From: an uncultured Chthoniobacterales bacterium
GTDB taxonomy: Bacteria > Verrucomicrobiota > Verrucomicrobiia > Chthoniobacterales > UBA10450
Direction of reading: 5' to 3'
Assembly: GCA_955652255.1 (NCBI GenBank)
Contig: CATPAW010000240.1
Location: 1-6,165 of the forward strand
DNA: 6,165 nt
Shown: positions 1-5,849 of the stretch, piece by piece
Numbering within the stretch: position 1 is the stretch's first letter
Layout of the letters: each line of letters opens with the position of its first letter
Made by a program: the position numbers and the translations under genes
The notes under the pieces: model-generated
Told to the model about the DNA's origin: nothing
Databases searched by the model: none
Seen by the model: the letters and a program-made list of their open reading frames with translations, nothing else

Positions 1-609
1 ACTTCGTTCGGTAGTTATTACCAGAACAAGGACTTCGGCCTTGTTGGCGCGGTCGCTGGATATGTCGATGCCGGCAAGGTTACGGTTTATTGCCCGGACG
101 CGATCGATCTCGAAAGTTTTTACAACAAAGCGATTCACCCTGCCGACCGCATGCGTACACATAACGCCTACGAAAATGTGATCGTGCATGACGTGTTCGA
201 TCTGGCGCGTCGCGAATGCAATTGTCATCGCGTGGCCGTGAGCGGCGCCAGTCTCGGCGCTTATCACGCCGGGAACATCGCTTTTCGTCATCCCGATCTG
301 GTCAGCCACTTCATCAGCTTGAGCGGCTCATTCGATATCAGTTCGTTTTTCGACGGCTATCACGACGACAACATCTACTTCAACAGCCCCTACGAATATC
401 TCCCGAACATCGCTGACCCATGGAAATACAACCACATGGGCATCATCATTGGTACCGGCGAATGGGACAACACACGCCATGAAAGTTTGCGTCTCTCCGA
501 GATTCTCAATTCAAAAGGCGTCCGCCACTTTCTCGACGACGGGAAATGGCGCGGCCACGAATGGAGCTATTGGCGCGACATGCTGCCGTATTATTTGTCG
601 CTCGTGTGA
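1..609 (+). CDS. COG4947-type alpha/beta-hydrolase esterase, 3' part (5' end outside window)
   Basis: This is the C-terminal 202 residues of a predicted cytoplasmic serine esterase of the alpha/beta-hydrolase fold. The reading frame is open and protein-like back to base 1, so the ATG at 151 is internal and the true start lies upstream. Visible motifs, numbered from that ATG: nucleophile elbow VSGASLGAYHA with Ser34 (G-x-S-x-G), GTGEWDN with the likely acid Asp106, and a GHEWSYW tail with the likely catalytic His136. Upstream text such as AGYVDAGKVTVYCPDAIDLE matches my memory of the COG4947 esterase family, in which a core strand precedes an acidic SFYN/SWYN segment. No signal peptide can be judged because the N terminus is missing. 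The stop lies 19 bp before the ATP-grasp gene on the same strand, so co-transcription is likely. The substrate is unknown. In this setting it could hydrolyse an ester or thioester of the pathway product. Confidence 0.85.
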   Translation, partial: TSFGSYYQNKDFGLVGAVAGYVDAGKVTVYCPDAIDLESFYNKAIHPADRMRTHNAYENVIVHDVFDLARRECNCHRVAVSGASLGAYHAGNIAFRHPDLVSHFISLSGSFDISSFFDGYHDDNIYFNSPYEYLPNIADPWKYNHMGIIIGTGEWDNTRHESLRLSEILNSKGVRHFLDDGKWRGHEWSYWRDMLPYYLSLV

Positions 610-628
610 GCGTTAACGTACTGTCTTC

Positions 629-1594
629 ATGAAAAAAGTCGGAATTCTTTTTGGTCAGGAGCACAGTTTTCCGCCGGCGTTTGTCGAGCGGGTGAATCAG
701 AAAACCGGTGGCAAAGACATCGTCGCCGAATTTGTCAAGATCGACAAGGTGGCCCAGGGCGAGCCGTGCGGCTACGATGTGGTGATCGATCGCATCTCGC
801 AGGACGTGCCGTTTTATCGCGCCTGGCTCAAAAACGCCGCCCTCACCGGGACCGCGGTCGTGAACAATCCGTTTTGGTGGAGCGCGGATGATAAATTTTT
901 CAACAACGCGCTTGCGACCAAGATCGGCGTTGCCGTTCCGCGCACCGTGCTGTTGCCGTCGAATCAGCCGCCGTCGGATACGAACGAGAAATCATTTCGG
1001 AATTTGGAGTATCCTCTGAATTGGGAAGAAATTTTCAATTACGTTGGCTGGCCCGCGTTCTTCAAACCGTTTGCCGGTGGCGGCTGGAAAAACGTTTACC
1101 GGCTGCATAACGCGGACGAATTTTTCCGAGCTTACAGCGAGACCGGCCAGCTCGTCATGATGTTGCAGGAGGAGGTGAAGTTCGACATGTACTTCCGTTG
1201 TTACTCGATCGATCAACGCCACGTGCGCATCATGCCCTACGAACCGCGGCATCCGTATCATTTGCGTTATCAAACGGAATGGCAGGCGCCGCCGGAGATT
1301 TTACGGAAGGTCAAGCAAGGCGTCCTCACGCTGAATCAATATCTCGGTTACGATTTGAACACGGTTGAATTTGCGATTCGCGACGGTGTTCCGGTGGCGA
1401 TCGATTTTTGCAATCCCGCGCCGGATGCGGAAGCAGCCAACGTCGGCCAGGCAAACTTCGAATGGGTTGTGGAAGCAGTTTCGGAAATGGCCATCCGCAA
1501 AGCGCGCGAGCATATTCCCGGGCGAGACAATTTGAGTTGGGGCAAATTCGTCGAAGCGGCGGTTATGAAACGTTCGTTAGGCGAACTGGCCTAA
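629..1594 (+). CDS. ATP-grasp family carboxylate-amine ligase-like protein (ATP-grasp A)
   Basis: This 321-residue soluble protein has ATP-grasp architecture. Members of this fold activate a carboxylate as acyl-phosphate and join it to an amine. Residues 1-80 form a pre-ATP-grasp alpha/beta segment (MKKVGILFGQEHSFP). Residues 80-110 (NNPFWWSADDKFF, then ALATKIGVAVPRTVLLP) match the usual linker before the ATP lid. FFKPFAGGGWKNV (144-156) carries the nucleotide-binding Lys146 and a glycine loop, and LQEEV (179-183) the hinge that holds adenine. NTVEFAIRDG and AIDFCNPAPD hold the metal-binding acids Glu247 and Asp259 with Asn262. It is close in size to RimK/D-Ala-D-Ala-ligase-type enzymes, but I recognise no specific member. 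It starts 19 bp after the esterase with no clear Shine-Dalgarno. The MKKVGILFG start fits a Rossmann-like first strand. Family call is firm, substrate unknown. Confidence 0.88.
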   Translation: MKKVGILFGQEHSFPPAFVERVNQKTGGKDIVAEFVKIDKVAQGEPCGYDVVIDRISQDVPFYRAWLKNAALTGTAVVNNPFWWSADDKFFNNALATKIGVAVPRTVLLPSNQPPSDTNEKSFRNLEYPLNWEEIFNYVGWPAFFKPFAGGGWKNVYRLHNADEFFRAYSETGQLVMMLQEEVKFDMYFRCYSIDQRHVRIMPYEPRHPYHLRYQTEWQAPPEILRKVKQGVLTLNQYLGYDLNTVEFAIRDGVPVAIDFCNPAPDAEAANVGQANFEWVVEAVSEMAIRKAREHIPGRDNLSWGKFVEAAVMKRSLGELA

Positions 1595-1607
1595 GATCGA
1601 CAATCAA

Positions 1608-1617
1608 CTTCGCGAAG
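1608..1617. repeat. short perfect palindrome CTTCGCGAAG after the ATP-grasp A gene
   Basis: This 10 bp perfect palindrome lies 13 bp after the TAA stop and 3 bp before the first 83 bp repeat. It has no T tract, so it is not a convincing terminator on its own, and it may simply flank the repeat. Confidence 0.4.
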
Positions 1618-1620
1618 AAG

Positions 1621-1703
1621 GTGGATCGAGCAGTCCCTTGCTCGATGTTAAAGCGCGGCGGAGCCGCATCAATTAGCATCGCCCGACGGAGTGGCGGATC
1701 CAC
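1621..1703. repeat. 83 bp structured intergenic repeat, copy 1 (GTGGATC/GATCCAC ends)
   Basis: The element is bounded by the 7 bp inverted ends GTGGATC (1621-1627) and GATCCAC (1697-1703). It contains hairpin 1, ATCGAGCA (1625-1632) with TGCTCGAT (1639-1646). Next come arms CGATGTTAA (1643-1651) and TTAGCATCG (1673-1681), which enclose hairpin 2, GCGGC-GGA-GCCGC (1655-1667). Its first 28 bases are identical to copy 2 at 4125, and its last 27 closely match the end of that copy. The repeat fills most of the 153 bp gap between ATP-grasp A and the carboxylate-amine ligase. Non-coding; function unknown, possibly a MITE- or REP-like mobile repeat. Confidence 0.9.
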
Positions 1704-1747
1704 CTGATGACAGTCCATTGTTTTTGAGAGAGATTTGCGTCTGGCAC

Positions 1748-2887
1748 ATGGCGAAGAAAGACCACACCTTCACTCTCGGCATCGAAGAGGAATTCGCGAT
1801 TGTCGATCCGGAGACGCGCGAGCTGCGCTCCCACATTCAGGAAATCCTCGAAGGCGGAAAAGTCATGCTCAAGGAGCAGATCAAGCCCGAGATGCACCAA
1901 TCGGTCGTCGAGCTTGGCACGGAGATCTGCCAGTCGATTGTCCATGCGCGCGAGCACGTCATTGAACTGCGCAGCAAGCTCGCCGAGCTCGCCGGCCACA
2001 GTGGACTGAAAATTGCGTCGGTCGGCACGCATCCATTTTCGCATTGGCGCGATCAACTCATCACTCAAGGCGAGCGTTATGCGGAAATCGTCAAGGACAT
2101 GCAGCAGCTCGCGCGCGCCAATCTCATTTTCGGACTGCACGTCCATGTTGGCATTCCCGATCGCGAGATCGCCATCCACGTGATGAACCAGGCGCGCTAT
2201 TTTCTGCCGCACATTTATGCGCTGTCGGTCAACTCGCCGTTTTGGGTTGGCCAGGACACGGGATTAAAGGGCTACCGGCTCAAAGTGTTCGAGCGTTTTC
2301 CGCGCACCGGCATTCCGGACGCATTCGAAAGCCTTTCTGAGTACGAAGACTACTGCAAACTTCTCGTCAAAACTGGCTGTGTTGACAACGCAAAGAAAAT
2401 CTGGTGGGACATCCGACTGCACCCATTCTTCGACACACTCGAAGTGCGTGTGTGCGACGCGCAAACGCGCGTGGACGACACGCTCGCCATCGCTGCTTTG
2501 ATTCAGGCAGTAATTGTGAAACTGCACAAGCTGCTCCGGCAAAACATCACCTTCCGCGTTTATCGCCGACGTCTCCTCGATGAAAATCGGTGGCGGGCGT
2601 CGCGTTACGGCATCAACGGGAAACTGATCGATTTCGGCCGCGAAGCCGAAGTCGAAACGCGCAGTTTACTAAACGAACTCCTCGAATTCGTCTCCACCGA
2701 AGCCAACGAACTCGGCAGCAAAAAGGAAATGGCGCATGTCGAGCGCATTATGCGCGAAGGCACCGGCGCGGATCGACAACTCGCTGCGTTTGAACGCACA
2801 CAGGACATGAAAGCCGTTGTCGATCAAATTGTCGCCGAAACTTACGAAGGACTGAATGTGGCGACGTCGCATGCAACGGCGAGGTAG
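1748..2887 (+). CDS. GCS2-family carboxylate-amine ligase (YbdK-like, glutamate-cysteine ligase type 2)
   Basis: This 379-residue protein belongs to the glutamate-cysteine ligase 2 family (COG2170, YbdK). Members have the glutamine-synthetase-like fold and form an amide or isopeptide bond between a carboxylate, classically the gamma-carboxyl of glutamate, and an amine, using ATP and Mg2+. Motifs: FTLGIEEEF (8-16) with metal-binding glutamates, ELGTEIC (55-61), FGLHVHVGI (128-136), SPFW (163-166), WWDIRLHP (219-226), TLEVRVCDAQT (230-240) and NRWRASRYG (280-288). The set is complete, so the enzyme should be active. I chose the ATG at 1748 because family members start shortly before the FTLGIE strand. 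An in-frame ATG at 1691 would translate part of the upstream repeat. A purine stretch GAGAGAG lies about 15 bp upstream, further than ideal for a ribosome binding site. True glutathione synthesis is uncertain; the amine substrate could be an amino acid or polyamine. Confidence 0.93.
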   Translation: MAKKDHTFTLGIEEEFAIVDPETRELRSHIQEILEGGKVMLKEQIKPEMHQSVVELGTEICQSIVHAREHVIELRSKLAELAGHSGLKIASVGTHPFSHWRDQLITQGERYAEIVKDMQQLARANLIFGLHVHVGIPDREIAIHVMNQARYFLPHIYALSVNSPFWVGQDTGLKGYRLKVFERFPRTGIPDAFESLSEYEDYCKLLVKTGCVDNAKKIWWDIRLHPFFDTLEVRVCDAQTRVDDTLAIAALIQAVIVKLHKLLRQNITFRVYRRRLLDENRWRASRYGINGKLIDFGREAEVETRSLLNELLEFVSTEANELGSKKEMAHVERIMREGTGADRQLAAFERTQDMKAVVDQIVAETYEGLNVATSHATAR

Positions 2888-3104
2888 CAATGCAGCCTCG
2901 ATGCGTCCGTTTTTGTCATTCCGAGCGAAAGTCTTGCCCTGAGCGAAGTCGAATGGGTCGAGGAATCTCTCACTGTTAATCTCGGATACCGAGTATGAAT
3001 CGCGATCGAACAAATAAACAGTAAGAGATGTCTCGACTCCGCTCGACATGACAACCGCCGTTTGCCCGCGCACAATTTCCGCGTAAAACTGAGCACCCAA
3101 AAGA
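2888..3104. other. 217 bp intergenic region without a gene
   Basis: This gap between the carboxylate-amine ligase and the peptidase has no credible coding sequence. Minus-strand frames here are open only because of the repeat and the antisense of the ligase gene. About two thirds is the inverted repeat at 2913-3054. I see no clear promoter boxes, and a purine-rich AAAAGA lies directly before the peptidase ATG at 3105. Confidence 0.7.
2913..3054. repeat. 142 bp imperfect inverted repeat, TCATTCCGAGCG type
   Basis: The outer arms TTGTCATTCCGAGCG (2913-2927) and CGCTCGACATGACAA (3040-3054) pair at 13 of 15 positions. The inner arms at 2957-2977 and 3017-3037 (key parts GTCGAG, ATCTCT and ACTGTT) pair at 18 of 21. 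A central hairpin CTCGG-ATA-CCGAG sits at 2981-2993. The left arm holds a second half-copy GAGCGAAGTCGA (2941-2952), which also pairs with TCGACTCCGCTC (3034-3045) at 11 of 12 positions, so the left side seems to carry a small internal duplication. Repeats with this TCATTCCGAGCG...GTCGAGGAATCT wording are, from memory, common between genes in several soil phyla. Function is unknown. As RNA it would form a long stem between two genes of the block. Confidence 0.85.
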
Positions 3105-4124
3105 ATGCCTGATCGTTTAGACATCGATACGATTGACGCCGAGCTCGTGCCCGGTGCGCGCAATGCCGTAAGCGTTTGCCTTCAGCTAACGCCGGAAGAG
3201 CGGGTCACGATCATTACGGACGAAGCAACCTGCGACATCGCAGCCGCATTGCGAGCTGAAGTCGAAGCAATCGGTTCCGAACACTCGGTCTTCGTTTTGG
3301 AAAACTACGCGTCTCGTCCGCTCAAAGCGATGCCACAAATTATTCTCGATGATCTGGCCCAATCGCAAGTATCGATCTTTTGCGCGCAAACTCAGCCCGG
3401 CGAACTCAGCTCGCGCATGCAGATGAGCGATGTCGTGAATAAAAAACAAATTCGCCACGGCCACATGGTCAACATCACGCGGCAAATCATGATGGAAGGA
3501 ATGCGCGCCGATTTTCGCGCGATTGATGCGCTCAGCCAGCGCTTGATCGAACGCGCGCGTCACGCCGAACGGATCATCTGCCGGACGACGCACGGCACCG
3601 ATTTTGAAGCCGAATTTTCACCGAAACTAAAATGGTTGAAGACGAGCGGTATCATCACGCCGGAAAAATGGGGGAACCTTCCCGGCGGTGAAATCTTCAC
3701 CGCGCCGGCAAATACAAACGGGAGATTCGTCGTCGACGGCGTGGTCGGCGATTATCTTTGCAACAAATACGGTGATTTGGATGACACACCCCTCACGATT
3801 GATGTGAAGAATAACCGCATTGTCGGTCTCGCCTGCGATCACAAAGAGCTGCTCGAAGATTTTCGCGCTTACACCGGCACGGACGAAAACAGCAATCGGG
3901 TCGGCGAATTCGCCATTGGCACGAACGGCGCCTGCACGCACGTGATCGGCAACATCTTGCAGGACGAAAAAATTCCCGGCGTCCACATCGCCTTCGGTCA
4001 CCCGTACGCCGAGCACACCGGGGCGAACTGGGTCTCCAAAACGCACATCGACTGCGTCGGTCGCGACTTTGACATCTGGTTCGACGGCGAGCCGGTGATG
4101 CGCGCCGGCAAATTCTTGGTATAA
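3105..4124 (+). CDS. M29-family (aminopeptidase T/AmpS-like) metallo-aminopeptidase
   Basis: This 339-residue cytoplasmic protein resembles the thermophilic-type aminopeptidases of MEROPS family M29 (COG2309). Members remove N-terminal residues from peptides with a two-metal centre. The C-terminal half keeps the expected ligands in order: LPGGEIFTAP (Glu196), GEFAIGTN (Glu268), HIAFGHPY (His294 and the catalytic-type Tyr301) and THID (His314 and Asp316). The 7-residue His-to-Tyr gap and the H-x-D pair fit the family pattern. The N-terminal 130 residues are a looser alpha/beta region. It is somewhat shorter than the roughly 400-residue canonical enzymes. The ATG at 3105 follows AAAAGA, a weak ribosome binding site, and no better start is seen. 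It lies between two ligase genes, so it may trim or recycle the peptide made by them rather than act as a housekeeping protease. Family call is strong, substrate inferred. Confidence 0.9.
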   Translation: MPDRLDIDTIDAELVPGARNAVSVCLQLTPEERVTIITDEATCDIAAALRAEVEAIGSEHSVFVLENYASRPLKAMPQIILDDLAQSQVSIFCAQTQPGELSSRMQMSDVVNKKQIRHGHMVNITRQIMMEGMRADFRAIDALSQRLIERARHAERIICRTTHGTDFEAEFSPKLKWLKTSGIITPEKWGNLPGGEIFTAPANTNGRFVVDGVVGDYLCNKYGDLDDTPLTIDVKNNRIVGLACDHKELLEDFRAYTGTDENSNRVGEFAIGTNGACTHVIGNILQDEKIPGVHIAFGHPYAEHTGANWVSKTHIDCVGRDFDIWFDGEPVMRAGKFLV

Positions 4125-4208
4125 GTGGATCGAGCAGTCCCTTGCTCGATGTCAGGAAGTGCGCCGCAGGCGCCACATTTAACATCGCCCGCGGAGCGGC
4201 CGATCCAC
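4125..4208. repeat. 84 bp structured intergenic repeat, copy 2 (GTGGATC/GATCCAC ends)
   Basis: This is the second copy of the 1621-1703 element. It begins on the base directly after the TAA stop of the M29 gene and ends at GATCCAC (4202-4208). Hairpin 1 is identical to copy 1 (4129-4136 with 4143-4150). The middle hairpin has a different sequence, GTGCGCC-GCA-GGCGCCAC (4159-4176), yet keeps the stem-loop form. CGATGTCAG (4147-4155) and TTAACATCG (4179-4187) form the enclosing arms at 7 of 9 positions. A small third hairpin CCGC-GGA-GCGG lies near the right end. Confidence 0.9.
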
Positions 4209-4265
4209 CCAGCTTTGTGAAATTGTTTTCGCTGGCGCGAATGGCATCGGCGCGGGAGAAATAAG

Positions 4266-4292
4266 TCGGACGGCTCGGAGATCCGTCCCTAC
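4266..4292 (-). repeat. single GTAG-headed REP-like hairpin before ATP-grasp B
   Basis: Read on the minus strand it starts with GTAG (4292-4289), followed directly by a 6 bp stem, GGACGG (4268-4273) with CCGTCC (4283-4288) on the plus strand, closing a 9-base loop. It ends 5 bp before the ATG of the next gene. The loop contains GGAG (4277-4280), the only Shine-Dalgarno-like sequence nearby, about 17 bp from the start codon. The GTAG head resembles the tetranucleotide seen at the 5' side of REP sequences that RAYT transposases handle. Confidence 0.65.
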
Positions 4293-4297
4293 CTGAA

Positions 4298-5488
4298 ATG
4301 GACTCAGAACTTCGCTCGCGATTCAACGCTGACTTTACTCCCGCGAAATACGCTGCGCTCTTGCGTTGCGTGAATGAAACAGAAAAATGGCCGGCCGACT
4401 TCCGGATTTCAGAGACGCCGATTTTTTTGACGCGTGAGTTCACCGATGAAGTGACACGCGCGGCAAATGGGATTGTCGATCTTACGCGCACCGCCGAATT
4501 CGCGCGGCACTCTGCTTCAGCGATCCCGAAAGGCTTGGAAGTGCCTAACGAATCGACGCATCCCGAATTCCTTATTGTCGATCTTGCTATCTGCGCCGAA
4601 GGCGAGCGGCTCGTGCCGCGATTGATCGAGCTGCAGGCATTTCCGAGCCTGTTTGGATTTCAACTGCTGGTCTTGCATTGCCTGCGCAAAGCTTATCCGG
4701 CAATCCCGCGCGATTGGACCTCGTCGTTTGGCGGAATCAAAGACCATGCTTACATCGAGCTGTTGCGACGGACGATCGTCGCCGATGCCGATCCGGAAAC
4801 CGTCATTCTGATGGAAATCGAACCGGAGAAACAAAAAACGCGCATCGATTTCGCAGCGACGGAAACGCTGCTCGGCATACGCTCGGTTTGCCTGACCAAA
4901 ATCAAAAAACGCGGCCGGCAATTATTTTATGAACGCGACGGACGCGAAGTCCGGATCGAACGGGTTTACAACCGCGTCATCTTCGATGAATTGATGCGCC
5001 GGCCGGATCTGAAGATGCTGTTCTGCTTCCAAGACGATCTCGACGTTACATGGGTCGCGCATCCGAATTGGTACTATTGGATTAGCAAACATTCGCTGCC
5101 ATTTCTAAAAACACAGCACACGTCGCCCGCGTTTTTCGCGGATGAGTTTCCGGCCGCTGAAAAGACCGACAATTACGTTTTGAAGCCGCTTTATTCTTTC
5201 GCAGGGCTCGGCGTGGACATGGAACCGACGAGCAAGAAATTGTCTACGCTTAGGAATCCGCACGAATGGATTCTGCAAAAGAAGGTCGATTACGCGGCGT
5301 TTGTTCCGACAGTTGAGGGCCCAAAATCAAAAGCCGAAATCCGGATGATGTTTATCTGGCCGGACGAAGATCGACATCCCACTCTCGTGAATAACCTCGT
5401 CCGTATGAGCCAGGGCAAAATGATGGGCGTCGATTTTAACAAAGACAAAACCTGGGTCGGCTCCAGCATCGCGCTGCATGAAGATTGA
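4298..5488 (+). CDS. uncharacterised ATP-grasp-like ligase (ATP-grasp B)
   Basis: This 396-residue soluble protein matches no named enzyme I know, but its C-terminal third reads as an ATP-grasp domain. YVLKPLYSFAGLGV (293-306) carries the nucleotide Lys296 and a glycine loop. WILQKKVDYA (324-333) fits the adenine hinge, and AEIRMMFIW (346-354, Arg349) with VNNLVRM (364-370, Asn365/366) the phosphate and metal site. MSQGKMMGVDF and WVGSS follow. Residues 1-250 are a separate region with LIELQAFPSLFGF (109-121) and RVYNRVIFDEL (222-232), which suggests an N-terminal substrate domain like that of peptide-synthetase-type ATP-grasps. It shares no obvious motif wording with ATP-grasp A. The ATG at 4298 is the only plausible start, because a stop codon lies in frame at 4262. 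The stop at 5488 directly precedes repeat DNA. A peptide or amide ligase role is inferred. Confidence 0.75.
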   Translation: MDSELRSRFNADFTPAKYAALLRCVNETEKWPADFRISETPIFLTREFTDEVTRAANGIVDLTRTAEFARHSASAIPKGLEVPNESTHPEFLIVDLAICAEGERLVPRLIELQAFPSLFGFQLLVLHCLRKAYPAIPRDWTSSFGGIKDHAYIELLRRTIVADADPETVILMEIEPEKQKTRIDFAATETLLGIRSVCLTKIKKRGRQLFYERDGREVRIERVYNRVIFDELMRRPDLKMLFCFQDDLDVTWVAHPNWYYWISKHSLPFLKTQHTSPAFFADEFPAAEKTDNYVLKPLYSFAGLGVDMEPTSKKLSTLRNPHEWILQKKVDYAAFVPTVEGPKSKAEIRMMFIWPDEDRHPTLVNNLVRMSQGKMMGVDFNKDKTWVGSSIALHED

Positions 5489-5490
5489 TC

Positions 5491-5519
5491 CGCAGATTTC
5501 GCAAGACTTACGCAGATTT
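5491..5519. repeat. three-unit CGCAGATTT tandem tract
   Basis: The units are CGCAGATTT (5491-5499), CGCAAGACTTA (5500-5510) and CGCAGATTT (5511-5519). They begin two bases after the ATP-grasp B stop and run straight into the next palindromic repeat. Short tandem tracts of this wording are, from memory, scattered in several Verrucomicrobiota and Bacteroidota genomes. Function unknown. Confidence 0.6.
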
Positions 5520-5570
5520 GTACGGGAAGCGGTTCGCTTCCCGTGGGACTCTGACAGGGGGGTCCCCTAC
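5520..5570. repeat. paired REP-like palindrome between convergent genes
   Basis: On the plus strand GTAC opens a perfect 10 bp hairpin, ACGGGAAGCG (5522-5531) with CGCTTCCCGT (5535-5544) and loop GTT. On the minus strand GTAG (5570-5567) opens a second unit, GGGAC pairing with GTCCC across a 12-base loop. The two units face each other like a REP doublet (BIME). The element fills the gap between the convergent ends of ATP-grasp B and the DUF3303-like gene. There is no T tract, so intrinsic termination is not supported, although the hairpins may stop read-through or protect 3' ends. Its minus-strand GTAG overlaps the DUF3303-like stop codon. Confidence 0.75.
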
Positions 5571-5839
5571 AATTTTTTGCCCATGATCTCTCGCACTTCT
5601 GCCGAGGTGCGCACGGGCACGATCTCGAAATCCATTAGGTCCCGCCAATTGTCGATCCAACGGTCGAACAGTGCGAAGTCTTCAGTCTTCATCAGTTGCC
5701 AGCAAATTTTGAAGTCGTGATCGATCCAGCTGGAGACGTATTCCAATCCCTCCGGCATCATCCGGCCTTTCTCGCGAAAGCGACGGTAAATTTCCGGCGC
5801 GGCGCCTTCTTTGAAACGCTCGACGATCATGTAGAGCAT
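5567..5839 (-). CDS. small DUF3303-like protein
   Basis: This is a 90-residue cytoplasmic protein resembling the DUF3303 family, which has no known function; members look like small ferredoxin-fold (dimeric alpha/beta barrel-like) proteins. The recognisable pattern is MLYMIVERF at the N terminus, FREKGRMMPEGLEYVSSWID (21-40), CWQLMKTED (46-54), LFDRWIDNW (57-65) and DFEIVPVRTS (70-79). I chose the ATG at 5839 because the family starts with M-L-F/Y-M and because AGAAGAA, a plausible ribosome binding site, lies a few bases upstream. A longer frame from 5908 would translate the REP doublet and is rejected. Length fits the family. It is read towards ATP-grasp B and in the same direction as kbl upstream. 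A role with kbl is possible but unsupported. The TAG stop is part of a repeat. Confidence 0.85.
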   Translation of the reverse strand: MLYMIVERFKEGAAPEIYRRFREKGRMMPEGLEYVSSWIDHDFKICWQLMKTEDFALFDRWIDNWRDLMDFEIVPVRTSAEVREIMGKKL

Positions 5840-5849
5840 GGCTTCTTCT

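Noticed and set aside
1691..1747. In-frame ATG extension of the carboxylate-amine ligase
   Set aside because: The 19 extra residues would come partly from the end of the structured repeat, and the family starts close to the FTLGIEEEF strand.
1673..2212. Minus-strand open frame inside the carboxylate-amine ligase
   Set aside because: It lies opposite conserved motifs of the ligase and gives no recognisable protein.
2669..3163. Minus-strand open frame over the long inverted repeat
   Set aside because: It is made of antisense ligase sequence plus repeat, with no family resemblance.
1621..4208. CRISPR array
   Set aside because: There are only two copies, 2.5 kb apart and separated by genes, with no regular spacers.
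3793..4491. Long minus-strand open frame across the M29 end and the start of ATP-grasp B
   Set aside because: It is antisense to two well-supported genes and crosses repeat DNA. Its product is arginine-rich and low in complexity, as expected of a shadow frame.
5522..5544. Intrinsic terminator at the perfect 10 bp hairpin
   Set aside because: No T tract follows on either strand, and the hairpin is better explained as part of a REP-like pair.
5478..5720. Small plus-strand frame overlapping the end of ATP-grasp B
   Set aside because: It runs through the tandem tract and the REP doublet and then antisense to the DUF3303-like gene.
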